7,094 bases of DNA from Collinsella sp. (GTDB taxonomy: Bacteria; Actinomycetota; Coriobacteriia; Coriobacteriales; Coriobacteriaceae), in assembly GCA_019414265.1 (NCBI GenBank), contig DXMJ01000029.1, forward strand, positions 1 to 7,094, given 5' to 3'. Of the stretch, positions 1 to 5,460 are shown piece after piece (position 1 is the first letter of the stretch; each line of letters opens with the position of its first letter). A program made the translations under genes and the position numbers. The notes under the pieces are model-generated. The model worked only from the letters and a program-made list of their open reading frames with translations. It did no database searches and was not told the DNA's origin.

Positions 1-148
1 GCATTGGCCGTACGGGCCGCGCCGGCTTCGTAAATATCGGCCGTCTTGTCCATGAGCTTCTCGATCTCGTAGAACTCATCGACATCCTGCTCGGTCACAA
101 ACGTGATGGCCCACCCCAGCTCGCCGGCGCGGCCCGTACGGCCAATGC
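1..148. repeat. Perfect 26-bp inverted repeat (arms 1-26 and 123-148)
   Basis: Bases 1-26 are the exact reverse complement of bases 123-148, with 96 bp between them; pairing fails at the next inner position (27 against 122). The inner arm encodes helicase motif VI (IGRTGRAG) on the minus strand. The outer arm reads AGAARTAN in the helicase frame. A perfect 26-bp match, wobble positions included, is not explained by protein constraint. The outer arm begins exactly at the first base of the window, which fits a contig-end foldback or assembly chimera, although a natural stem-loop cannot be excluded. Confidence 0.9.
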
Positions 149-1331
149 GGTGGATATAGTCGGTCGGCTCGGCCGGCACATCAAAGTTCACGACGTAGCG
201 CACGTCGCTGATGTCGATGCCGCGGGCGAGCACGTCGGTCGCCACCAGTACGTCGACGGTGCCGTCGCGGAAGGCCGAAAGCGCGCGCTCGCGCTGCGCC
301 TGGCTGCGGTTGCCGTGAATCGCGGCGGCCTTGATGCCCTTACGCTCCAAGCGACGGCAGCAGCTGTCGGCGCGGTGCTTGGTGCGCATAAAGACGATAG
401 TGCGCTCCGGGCCCTCCTTTTTGAGGAACTCGGGCAGCAGGTTGTTCTTGGCCTCGATGGACACCGGGAACACAAACTGGTCGACGGTGTCGGCGGTCGA
501 TGTAGCGGGCGCGATCTCCACGCGGGCCGGGTCGCTCACCAGGTCGGTGATCTCGCCCACGGCCTCCTCGTCGAGCGTAGCCGAGAACAGCAGCGTCTGG
601 CGCTCGGCCGGCGTCTCGCGCACGATGCGGCGGACGGCGGGTAAAAAGCCCATATCGAGCATGCGATCGGCCTCGTCGAGCACCAGCACCTTGACCTCGT
701 CCAGGTGGCAGGCGCCCTGCTCGATCAGGTCGACCAGACGGCCCGGCGTGGCGACCAGGATGTCGCAGCCGTACTTGAGCGCCGCGGTCTGGGGCTTGTA
801 GCTCACGCCGCCCACGACGGTCACGGCAACATGGCCGGTAACGTCGGCGATCTTGCTCGCGACCTCGTCGATCTGCTGGGCAAGCTCGCGCGTGGGGGTG
901 ATGACGAGCATCAAGGGACCGCGACCGTTGCCCTCGGGCTTCTTGGCGCCGCGACGGCGGTTGCGGCCTCCGCGCTCGCGCACGGGCTTGGGCGGAGCGA
1001 TGTGCTCCAGGTTGTTCATGGTCGGCAGCAAAAAGGCAGCCGTCTTGCCGGTGCCGGTCTGAGCGGCGGCAAGCAGGTCGCGGCCCTCGAGCACAACGGG
1101 AATCGAGCCAGCCTGGACAGGCGTGGGCGCCGTGTAGCCAAGGTTCTCGATGGCACGAAGCATCTCGTCCGAAAGTCCCAGCTCGTCAAAGGCGGGCAGG
1201 CTCTCGGTCGCGGACTCAACGGTCTCGGCGGCGCTGGCCTCGTCGGCAGCATCGAAGGCAGCCTGGGTCATGGCCTCGCGGGCCTCGTCCAGAATCTCGG
1301 CGTCCGTGACGTCGGATACAGAATTACGCAT
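1..1331 (-). CDS. DEAD-box ATP-dependent RNA helicase (partial, C-terminus missing)
   Basis: Translating the minus strand from the ATG at 1331-1329 gives 443 uninterrupted codons running off the left edge. An AAGGAA ribosome binding site (1346-1341) lies 9 nt upstream of the ATG. The protein is a superfamily 2 RNA helicase that uses ATP to unwind or remodel RNA duplexes in the cytoplasm, in roles such as ribosome assembly, mRNA decay or cold adaptation. Motifs in order: Q-motif region around F48 to Q73; motif I AQTGTGKT (90-97); Ia PTREL (146-150); Ib TPGR (195-198); II DEAD (219-222); III SAT (250-252); IV IVFMRTK (312-318); V ARGID (369-373); VI HRIGRTGRAG (394-403). All catalytic motifs look intact. 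Residues 1-45 are an acidic Ala/Glu-rich leader, and residues 113-138 form a basic Arg/Gly/Lys-rich insertion between motifs I and Ia. The tail that would separate RhlE, CsdA/DeaD and CshA types lies outside the window, so no symbol is given. The last eight codons (positions 3-26) fall in a 26-bp inverted repeat and may be unreliable. Confidence 0.96.
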   Translation of the reverse strand, partial: MRNSVSDVTDAEILDEAREAMTQAAFDAADEASAAETVESATESLPAFDELGLSDEMLRAIENLGYTAPTPVQAGSIPVVLEGRDLLAAAQTGTGKTAAFLLPTMNNLEHIAPPKPVRERGGRNRRRGAKKPEGNGRGPLMLVITPTRELAQQIDEVASKIADVTGHVAVTVVGGVSYKPQTAALKYGCDILVATPGRLVDLIEQGACHLDEVKVLVLDEADRMLDMGFLPAVRRIVRETPAERQTLLFSATLDEEAVGEITDLVSDPARVEIAPATSTADTVDQFVFPVSIEAKNNLLPEFLKKEGPERTIVFMRTKHRADSCCRRLERKGIKAAAIHGNRSQAQRERALSAFRDGTVDVLVATDVLARGIDISDVRYVVNFDVPAEPTDYIHRIGRTGRAGELGWAITFVTEQDVDEFYEIEKLMDKTADIYEAGAARTAN

Positions 1332-1594
1332 ATGTTGTTGTTCCTTATCTGCACGCGTTATGGGCACGGCATGCGGCCGCGCGAGCGTGCTTGGTAGTGC
1401 GCTAATACATACAAAAACAGGTGCGCACAGAGAGGACGTTGCTCAGCACGCTGGCGATCGCTTTGGCAGCCCTATCACGCGCCGTCCAGACGCAGCGGCC
1501 CTAAGCGATGGAGCAGATTCGCCGCCGGTTAGTATACCCGCGCTTCGCATGCCCCCACGTAAACCACAGATGACGGGGCGGGCCCGGACCGATT
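1332..1594. other. Non-coding leader region upstream of the helicase
   Basis: No gene is supported here; the open frames crossing it lack ribosome binding sites and continue as antisense shadows of the helicase. It presumably carries the helicase promoter and 5' untranslated leader on the minus strand. Long leaders are common for cold-induced DEAD-box helicases, but no cold-box motif is recognised. The only promoter-like hexamer noted is a minus-strand TATACT (1536-1531), preceded by GG, with no convincing -35 element. That would give a leader of about 190 nt. Confidence 0.4.
1531..1536 (-). promoter_or_regulatory. Possible -10 element (TATACT) for the helicase
   Basis: TATACT on the minus strand differs by one base from the TATAAT consensus and lies in otherwise GC-rich DNA about 200 bp upstream of the helicase start. 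No -35 hexamer is visible at 16-18 bp. This is a weak call made from one hexamer. Confidence 0.22.
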
Positions 1595-1651
1595 GTCTCA
1601 ATCTGTAACAATTACGGAGCAAAACCGGGTCTACATGTTACGGATCGAGAC
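1595..1651. repeat. 57-bp palindromic repeat, copy 1
   Basis: The left arm GTCTCAATCTGTAAC (1595-1609) and right arm GTTACGGATCGAGAC (1637-1651) pair at 13 of 15 positions around a 27-nt centre. One further T-A pair (1594/1652) extends the stem. The centre starts AATTACGGAGC and contains CGG...CCG. It is the first of four equal-length copies in the window and the first of a tandem pair, separated from copy 2 by 24 bp. No T-tract follows, so it is not a typical intrinsic terminator. It resembles REP-type or MITE-type dispersed palindromes in design, but I do not recognise a named family. Confidence 0.88.
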
Positions 1652-1675
1652 AAACGGTCGGCACGGTTCACAAAC

Positions 1676-1732
1676 GTCTCAATCTGTAACAGTTACGGAG
1701 CAAAATCGGTCCCAATTGTTATAGATCAAGAC
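1676..1732. repeat. 57-bp palindromic repeat, copy 2
   Basis: The left arm GTCTCAATCTGTAAC (1676-1690) is identical to that of copy 1. The right arm GTTATAGATCAAGAC (1718-1732) pairs at 12 of 15 positions. The centre begins AGTTACGGAGC, so the left arm plus centre also holds a self-contained dyad, GTAAC-A-GTTAC (1686-1696). This would compete with pairing to the right arm. It starts 81 bp after copy 1 and has the same orientation. It ends about 66 bp upstream of the TATAAT promoter of the FHA gene. Confidence 0.88.
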
Positions 1733-1798
1733 AGAGGGGGATTTCCGTCCAGTCCAAACCAAATCTCTCGCTCTTCCTGCAATTTCGAACATGTGGCC

Positions 1799-1804
1799 TA
1801 TAAT
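1799..1804 (+). promoter_or_regulatory. Likely -10 promoter element (TATAAT) of the FHA gene
   Basis: This is a perfect TATAAT in an AT-richer stretch (about 1760-1850) between the repeats and the FHA coding region. No good -35 hexamer is found at 16-18 bp; CCTGCA at 1776-1781, with 17-bp spacing, is a poor match. It implies transcription from about 1811 and a leader of about 100 nt. That leader includes an imperfect dyad (GGCCATTAA at 1859-1867 with TTATTGGCC at 1879-1887, 8 of 9 matches) just before the ribosome binding site. Confidence 0.55.
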
Positions 1805-1898
1805 GTTGCTTTGGTTACGCTACATATTGCGCAGCCATTTAATACGTCGCCCACCGGGGGCCATTAATTCCTATCGCCTTATTGGCCAGGAAGCAATC

Positions 1899-1906
1899 AA
1901 AGGAGG
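1899..1906 (+). promoter_or_regulatory. Strong Shine-Dalgarno (AAAGGAGG) fixing the FHA gene start
   Basis: AAAGGAGG ends 5 nt before the GTG at 1912. It lies downstream of an in-frame TTG at 1882, which has no ribosome binding site of its own. The GTG is therefore the better start and the ten codons from 1882 are probably untranslated. Confidence 0.85.
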
Positions 1907-1911
1907 TATCC

Positions 1912-2874
1912 GTGGCAGCAGAGACGCCTTGCTCGGTCCTCTATAACGATATTCGCTCGTTCGGCGGTCTTAAACATCTCGAGATCGCCCGAATGCTCAT
2001 CAATGGAAACTCTTATCTCGGCAGTACCCTGCTCGAGAAATGCTCTTCCAACCGCTCGTATCTCACCCGTTACATCGTCCATCGCGAGCCTGACCAGTGC
2101 GCGCCCGCCATCTACAGCGACTTTGCCGTCACCACGCTCAATCTTTCCGCGGCAATCTGCAGCAAGCTCGGCGGCGGCGAGTCCGCCTATCAGGCAATCG
2201 CCGAGCACTATCGCGGCCCGGCCGCCAACGAAATGATGTCGGCTCTCGCCAGCTACAAGTTGGACAGCCGCCTATATGCAAATGCCCTCAATCACATCGA
2301 CAACTTTGACGGCAATGCCGTGCGCGAGAAGAGTACGCTTTACCTTATGCTCTTTGTGGCAACGGGGGCGCTCGCCGACCCCATCCAAGGCGTGGCTACC
2401 GTCGAGCGCTTTTGCGACAGCAAGACAGGCGGGCACTTTGGCACCACCGAAACTACCGTCGGACGTGGCTTTACTGGCAGCCTGGAGCAGCCGCGCACCG
2501 TCGCCCCCAACCTCGGTCTGCTCAGGACACATGCCGACAACTGCGTTGACATGCAGATCCACCCCCTTACGCGTGACCCGCGCGGCACGGTAATTGGGTC
2601 CTTGCCCAAAACCTCGCCCAGCATCACCGATGTAGGCGCCGACGCATCGCGCGAGCATCTCCGCATTTGGCTCGAAGGCGGACGCTGGTACGCCCAGGGC
2701 CTTGGGTCGGCCAACGGCACAGTGCTCGAATCGGGTGCAGGCGACGGCGATATTGTGATTGAGCCGCCGCGCGACCAACGCGAGCCCGGCAAGATCTATC
2801 CCCCGGTGGAAATCGAAAACAGCGACAGGCTCCATCTGGGTCTCTATACGACATTCCTTGTCATTGTGGACTAG
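1912..2874 (+). CDS. FHA domain-containing protein
   Basis: A 320-residue protein starting at GTG 1912 and stopping at TAG 2872-2874. The carboxy-terminal part (about 225-320) is an FHA domain, a beta-sandwich that binds phosphothreonine peptides. Visible hallmarks are IGS near 228-230, the SREH phosphate-binding motif (246-249; family pattern S-R-x-H), a GLGSANGT loop ending in N-G-T (268-270), and a closing strand rich in L/V at 307-319. The amino-terminal 215 residues look mostly helical and match no family I recognise. There is no signal peptide or membrane segment, so it is probably cytoplasmic. Helical segments around 115-155 (ASYKLDSRLYANALNHIDNF and onward) could form a binding scaffold. 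The gene lies 171 bp upstream of a membrane Ser/Thr kinase in the same direction, so it may read phosphorylation by that kinase; this is inferred from context only. It has its own promoter-like element upstream and a terminator downstream, so strict co-transcription is not assured. Confidence 0.9.
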   Translation: MAAETPCSVLYNDIRSFGGLKHLEIARMLINGNSYLGSTLLEKCSSNRSYLTRYIVHREPDQCAPAIYSDFAVTTLNLSAAICSKLGGGESAYQAIAEHYRGPAANEMMSALASYKLDSRLYANALNHIDNFDGNAVREKSTLYLMLFVATGALADPIQGVATVERFCDSKTGGHFGTTETTVGRGFTGSLEQPRTVAPNLGLLRTHADNCVDMQIHPLTRDPRGTVIGSLPKTSPSITDVGADASREHLRIWLEGGRWYAQGLGSANGTVLESGAGDGDIVIEPPRDQREPGKIYPPVEIENSDRLHLGLYTTFLVIVD

Positions 2875-2889
2875 CGCGGACGGCGATCG

Positions 2890-2917
2890 AAAGACGGCCG
2901 CCGTCCGTCTTTTGTCT
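2890..2917 (+). terminator. Likely intrinsic terminator after the FHA gene
   Basis: AAAGACGG (2890-2897) pairs perfectly with CCGTCTTT (2905-2912) around a 7-nt loop, and a T-rich run (TTTTGTCTT) overlaps and follows the stem. An alternative overlapping stem, GGACGGCG (2878-2885) with CGCCGTCC (2899-2906), is also perfect over 8 bp. It starts only 3 bp after the FHA stop codon. It would limit read-through into the kinase gene. Confidence 0.75.
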
Positions 2918-2952
2918 TCTACCTTCTGCGTCGTAAACGACAATACTCAGCG

Positions 2953-3013
2953 GTATACGTGGGCAGTGCGGTTATCATGGTACTTTACCGATATCCGCAC
3001 TGCTCACGTATAC
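2953..3013. repeat. 61-nt near-perfect hairpin in the kinase leader
   Basis: The outer arms 2953-2971 and 2995-3013 pair over 19 positions, with one G-T (G-U in RNA) pair. The stem continues as TATC/GATA (2973-2976 with 2990-2993), then GGTA/TACC (2979-2982 with 2986-2989), closing on a 3-nt CTT loop. The only irregularities are one T-T mismatch (2972/2994) and a 2-nt AT bulge (2977-2978). No T-tract follows on either strand, so it is not a normal terminator. It ends 32 nt before the kinase ATG and 21 nt before its ribosome binding site. It could be an operator, a regulatory or stabilising mRNA structure, an RNase III site or a small palindromic mobile repeat. Confidence 0.9.
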
Positions 3014-3045
3014 GCGCGGCAACCCATGCCAGACAAAGGAACGCC

Positions 3046-5130
3046 ATGGATACTACCGATAGCGCCTATGGCGACAAACTCATCCGTCTCGACACGTTCG
3101 ATACCGCCGTGGCAGTCGACCCCAGTGCCGAGGACGACGCCAAGCGCCGGTTTATGACGCTTATTCTTCAGACGGCATACCGTGACGGCGGCAATATCGG
3201 GCACGTGCTGCGCGCGACCAACACGAGCGGCGAGGTCTTTGCCGTCAAGCTGCTCAAGGACAACGCCATCCTTTCCGACCAGACGCCCGATCGCTCTGCC
3301 GAGCAAGCGGCTGCGCACCTGGCCAGCACCGCCGCGCTGTTCGAGGAGTACCGTCATCTGTGTACCGTCTCGTACCTGCGCGGATTTCCGCGCGTCTATG
3401 GCTACGGATCGTGCGAGAACGACCCGCTCATCCTCATGGAGTGGGTCGAGGGCACCTCGCTCAAGCAGGCGCTGCCCTTGCTTCCGCACGACGCCTCGGG
3501 CGGGCTGACCACCCAGATGGTCGCCGCCGTCGGAAACGCCGTACTTCGCGCGCTCTTGATGACCCAAGGCCTCGTGAATCCGGTCATCCATCGCGACCTG
3601 TCGCCTGCCAATATCATGTTCCGCACCACCAGCCGAACGCTCGAGCAGCAGATTGCCGATTGCTCCTTTGACCCCTGCCTCATCGACATGGGCTCCGCGA
3701 CCATGGCCCTCGGCGACGACACGATCACCCGGCGCGCCGACATCTGGCGCTTTGCCACGCCCGCATACGCCGCGCCCGAAATGCTCACGCAGGATATCGA
3801 AGGCATCGCGGCCCTTCGCCGCTCGCCCGCGATCGACGTCTATGCGCTTTCGAGCATTCTGTACCAGCTCTACAGCGGTCGCAAGCCGTTCGATGTTGAG
3901 TCGACGGGTGCCGCGGCGACCGGCTCGTTCTACCTCATAAAGACCAAGACCAAGCCGGCGCCGCTCGAGCCGCGCTGCGAGGGCGACAAAGCGCTTGTCC
4001 AGATCATCATGAAAGGCATTTCGGTCGAACAGGGCGATCGCCCTACCGAGCAGCAGATGCTCGAGGTGCTCTCGACATACCTCCCCGCTGCAGAATCTGA
4101 GGACCGCGAGGGTGCAGGAGACGAGGCCGCAATTGATATCGATTCTGGCACGCACCTTAAGGTCGACGTCGCCGGCGAGCGCGCGCGAGAGATCCTGGAG
4201 CAGGCCCGGCACGACGCCATGACCCGCCGTCGCTTTATTATCGGCGGCGTCGTTGCGGTCGTTGCGGGGCTCGGCGTCGTTGGCGCGGCAACCCATGGCT
4301 TTGGCATCCCCGACTACCTGGACGGCATCCGCGGTTCGCTTGACGACTACACTTGGGACCAGCTGCAGGAGATTTCGCTCAAGATTAAGGCCGCCGAGAC
4401 CCGTAGCGAGGCACGCGAGATTGCCAAGCGCTACCACCTGCTCGACGCTGATGGGCATATCCCCTATCCGTGCACTAAGCGTGTGAAGCTCGCCAACGGG
4501 CTGGAGGTCGGCGCTCAGCTTGTGGGCATCCGCCACGACGAACTTCTGGACGGTACAGGCAAGGCCGGACTGACGTTTATGTTCGATGCGGGTATTGCCG
4601 AGCGCAACGCTGCGGCTGAACCGCCGAGCGCCGGCTGGGCAGATTGCGAGCTGCGGGAATGGCTCAACGGCGACGGCCTTAAGCTGCTGCCCAACGAGTT
4701 GCGCGCACTCATCAAATCCGTCAAAAAGATCTCAAATAACGTTGGCGCCGCCAACAGTGCATCGTGTCTGAGCGAGTTGCCCGCAACCCTTTGGCTGCCC
4801 GCCATGGTCGAGCTGTGCGGTACGCAACCGCCCGATTCGTTTGCCGAGGACTATCACTACCTGGCAGACATCTACAACGGCGAGGGCAAGGAGTACCAAC
4901 TCTTCCGCGAGCTCAAGGTGAGCCCGTATTCCACGAACGAGACGATGGTCCGCCAGTGGAAGGGCAAGGACACTTGTTGGTGGGAGCGCACGGTGAGCCC
5001 CGACACATCGGAGAGCGAAGGCACGCTCTATATGAACCGCGTGGGGCACGACGGCGACGTCTTTACGTACGCAACGCCTGCGGAAAAGCCAAGCAAGCGA
5101 ACCTGCGTGATCCCCGGGTTCTGCATCTAG
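3046..5130 (+). CDS. Membrane-anchored Ser/Thr protein kinase with C-terminal DUF6273-like domain
   Basis: A 694-residue protein from ATG 3046, with AAAGGA (3035-3040) 5 nt upstream; the frame stays open upstream to a GTG at 2959, but that lies inside the 61-nt hairpin and has no ribosome binding site. Residues about 40-345 are a protein kinase domain: degenerate glycine loop (G48-V54), ATP-anchoring lysine in AVKLL (K68), likely helix-C glutamate E100 or E101, HRDLSPAN catalytic loop (D184, N189), metal-binding D214 in DMG rather than DFG, APE (243-245), and D264 in IDVYALSS. It is probably active. A charged linker (350-392) leads to MTRRRF (392-397) and one hydrophobic membrane helix (about 397-416). 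The remaining roughly 275 residues are probably outside. Residues 473-694 look like a DUF6273-type domain (WADCELREWLNGD, LWLPAMVELCG, VIPGFCI) with seven cysteines. By analogy with PknB-type receptors it would sense an external cue and phosphorylate cytoplasmic Ser/Thr residues. The neighbouring FHA protein is a candidate target or reader. Kinase identity is certain; the outer-domain name is from memory of motifs. Confidence 0.93.
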   Translation: MDTTDSAYGDKLIRLDTFDTAVAVDPSAEDDAKRRFMTLILQTAYRDGGNIGHVLRATNTSGEVFAVKLLKDNAILSDQTPDRSAEQAAAHLASTAALFEEYRHLCTVSYLRGFPRVYGYGSCENDPLILMEWVEGTSLKQALPLLPHDASGGLTTQMVAAVGNAVLRALLMTQGLVNPVIHRDLSPANIMFRTTSRTLEQQIADCSFDPCLIDMGSATMALGDDTITRRADIWRFATPAYAAPEMLTQDIEGIAALRRSPAIDVYALSSILYQLYSGRKPFDVESTGAAATGSFYLIKTKTKPAPLEPRCEGDKALVQIIMKGISVEQGDRPTEQQMLEVLSTYLPAAESEDREGAGDEAAIDIDSGTHLKVDVAGERAREILEQARHDAMTRRRFIIGGVVAVVAGLGVVGAATHGFGIPDYLDGIRGSLDDYTWDQLQEISLKIKAAETRSEAREIAKRYHLLDADGHIPYPCTKRVKLANGLEVGAQLVGIRHDELLDGTGKAGLTFMFDAGIAERNAAAEPPSAGWADCELREWLNGDGLKLLPNELRALIKSVKKISNNVGAANSASCLSELPATLWLPAMVELCGTQPPDSFAEDYHYLADIYNGEGKEYQLFRELKVSPYSTNETMVRQWKGKDTCWWERTVSPDTSESEGTLYMNRVGHDGDVFTYATPAEKPSKRTCVIPGFCI

Positions 5131-5142
5131 GGAGCGGGCGTC

Positions 5143-5180
5143 TTGCCGTGACGGGACCCCTCCCCGGCAATTGTCTCGAT
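5143..5180 (+). terminator. Possible terminator after the kinase gene
   Basis: TTGCCG (5143-5148) pairs with CGGCAA (5165-5170), with an inner GGG (5153-5155) and CCC (5162-5164) pairing. The stem is followed by TTGTCT, which is only weakly T-rich and merges into the third 57-bp repeat. The call is tentative. Confidence 0.35.
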
Positions 5181-5229
5181 CTGTAACAGTTAGAGGTCAT
5201 ATTTGCTGCTAGATGTTACAGATTGAGAC
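5173..5229. repeat. 57-bp palindromic repeat, copy 3
   Basis: The left arm GTCTCGATCTGTAAC (5173-5187) and right arm GTTACAGATTGAGAC (5215-5229) pair at 14 of 15 positions. The single difference is a G-T (G-U in RNA) pair, and T5172-A5230 extends the stem. The 27-nt centre has diverged most from the other copies (AGTTAGAGGTCATATTTGC) and lacks the CGG...CCG core. It starts 43 bp after the kinase stop codon, in the same orientation as copies 1 and 2. Confidence 0.9.
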
Positions 5230-5252
5230 ATTAAGTTTCCCGTCAACTGTTT

Positions 5253-5309
5253 GTCTAAATCTGTAACAGTTACGGCTCAAAAACCGGTTCAGACGTTACA
5301 GATTGAGAT
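5253..5309. repeat. 57-bp palindromic repeat, copy 4
   Basis: The left arm GTCTAAATCTGTAAC (5253-5267) and right arm GTTACAGATTGAGAT (5295-5309) pair at 13 of 15 positions. One of the two differences is a G-T pair. The centre, AGTTACGGCTC followed by an A-run and ACCGGT, is close to copies 1 and 2. It starts 80 bp after copy 3, giving a second tandem pair with 23 bp between copies, almost the same spacing as the first pair (24 bp). Confidence 0.9.
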
Positions 5310-5382
5310 GTTTGGCAGAGACGGCCACCGATTGAGCAGCCGCCCTCATCTGTAATGAAAAGTCATACATTCCAACTATTAC

Positions 5383-5413
5383 TGGACACCCCCAGGGGGT
5401 ATGGGTGTATAGT
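5383..5413 (+). promoter_or_regulatory. Copper ATPase promoter with CsoR-like G/C-tract operator
   Basis: TGGACA (5383-5388) and TATAGT (5408-5413) form a -35/-10 pair with a long 19-bp spacer. Within it lies a perfect 13-bp dyad, ACCCCCAGGGGGT (5388-5400), and a wider dyad ACACCC (5386-5391) with GGGTGT (5403-5408). C-tract/G-tract dyads overlapping the promoter are typical operators of the copper repressor CsoR. A 19-bp spacer with a central dyad is also the layout used by MerR-type activators such as CueR. No regulator gene lies in the window, so which family acts here is inference. A ribosome binding site, AGGAG (5451-5455), follows about 40 bp downstream. Confidence 0.65.
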
Positions 5414-5460
5414 ATCGGCAGGTTAACAATTCCAACACCGAACTACAGAAAGGAGAAGCC

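Noticed and set aside
705..1397. Plus-strand open frame of 230 codons opposite the helicase
   Set aside because: It runs antisense to helicase motifs I through II and lacks a ribosome binding site; the helicase frame explains the region.
1595..1732. Palindromic repeats considered as intrinsic terminators
   Set aside because: The stems are relatively AT-rich with a 27-nt centre and no T-tract follows on either strand.
1882..1911. In-frame TTG start for the FHA gene at 1882
   Set aside because: It has no ribosome binding site, whereas the GTG at 1912 lies 5 nt after a full AAAGGAGG.
2930..2941. Small dyad GTCGT-AA-ACGAC between the terminator and the 61-nt hairpin
   Set aside because: A 5-bp dyad with a 2-nt gap is short enough to occur by chance and has no supporting context.
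2272..2943. Minus-strand open frame of 223 codons opposite the FHA gene
   Set aside because: It overlaps the FHA domain on the other strand, starts in the terminator region, and shows no domain.
3004..4536. Long minus-strand open frame of 510 codons opposite the kinase gene
   Set aside because: It is a shadow frame: GC-rich codon bias on the plus strand leaves the antisense frame open. It has no recognisable motif, and the plus-strand kinase carries all catalytic motifs.
1595..5309. Repeats considered as a CRISPR array
   Set aside because: There are only two units per cluster, each repeat is a 57-bp element with long arms, spacers are 23-24 bp, and no cas gene is visible.
5345..5357. Possible fifth degenerate left arm (TCATCTGTAAT) upstream of the copA promoter
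   Set aside because: It shares only about ten bases with the repeat arm and has no matching right arm, so chance is a sufficient explanation.
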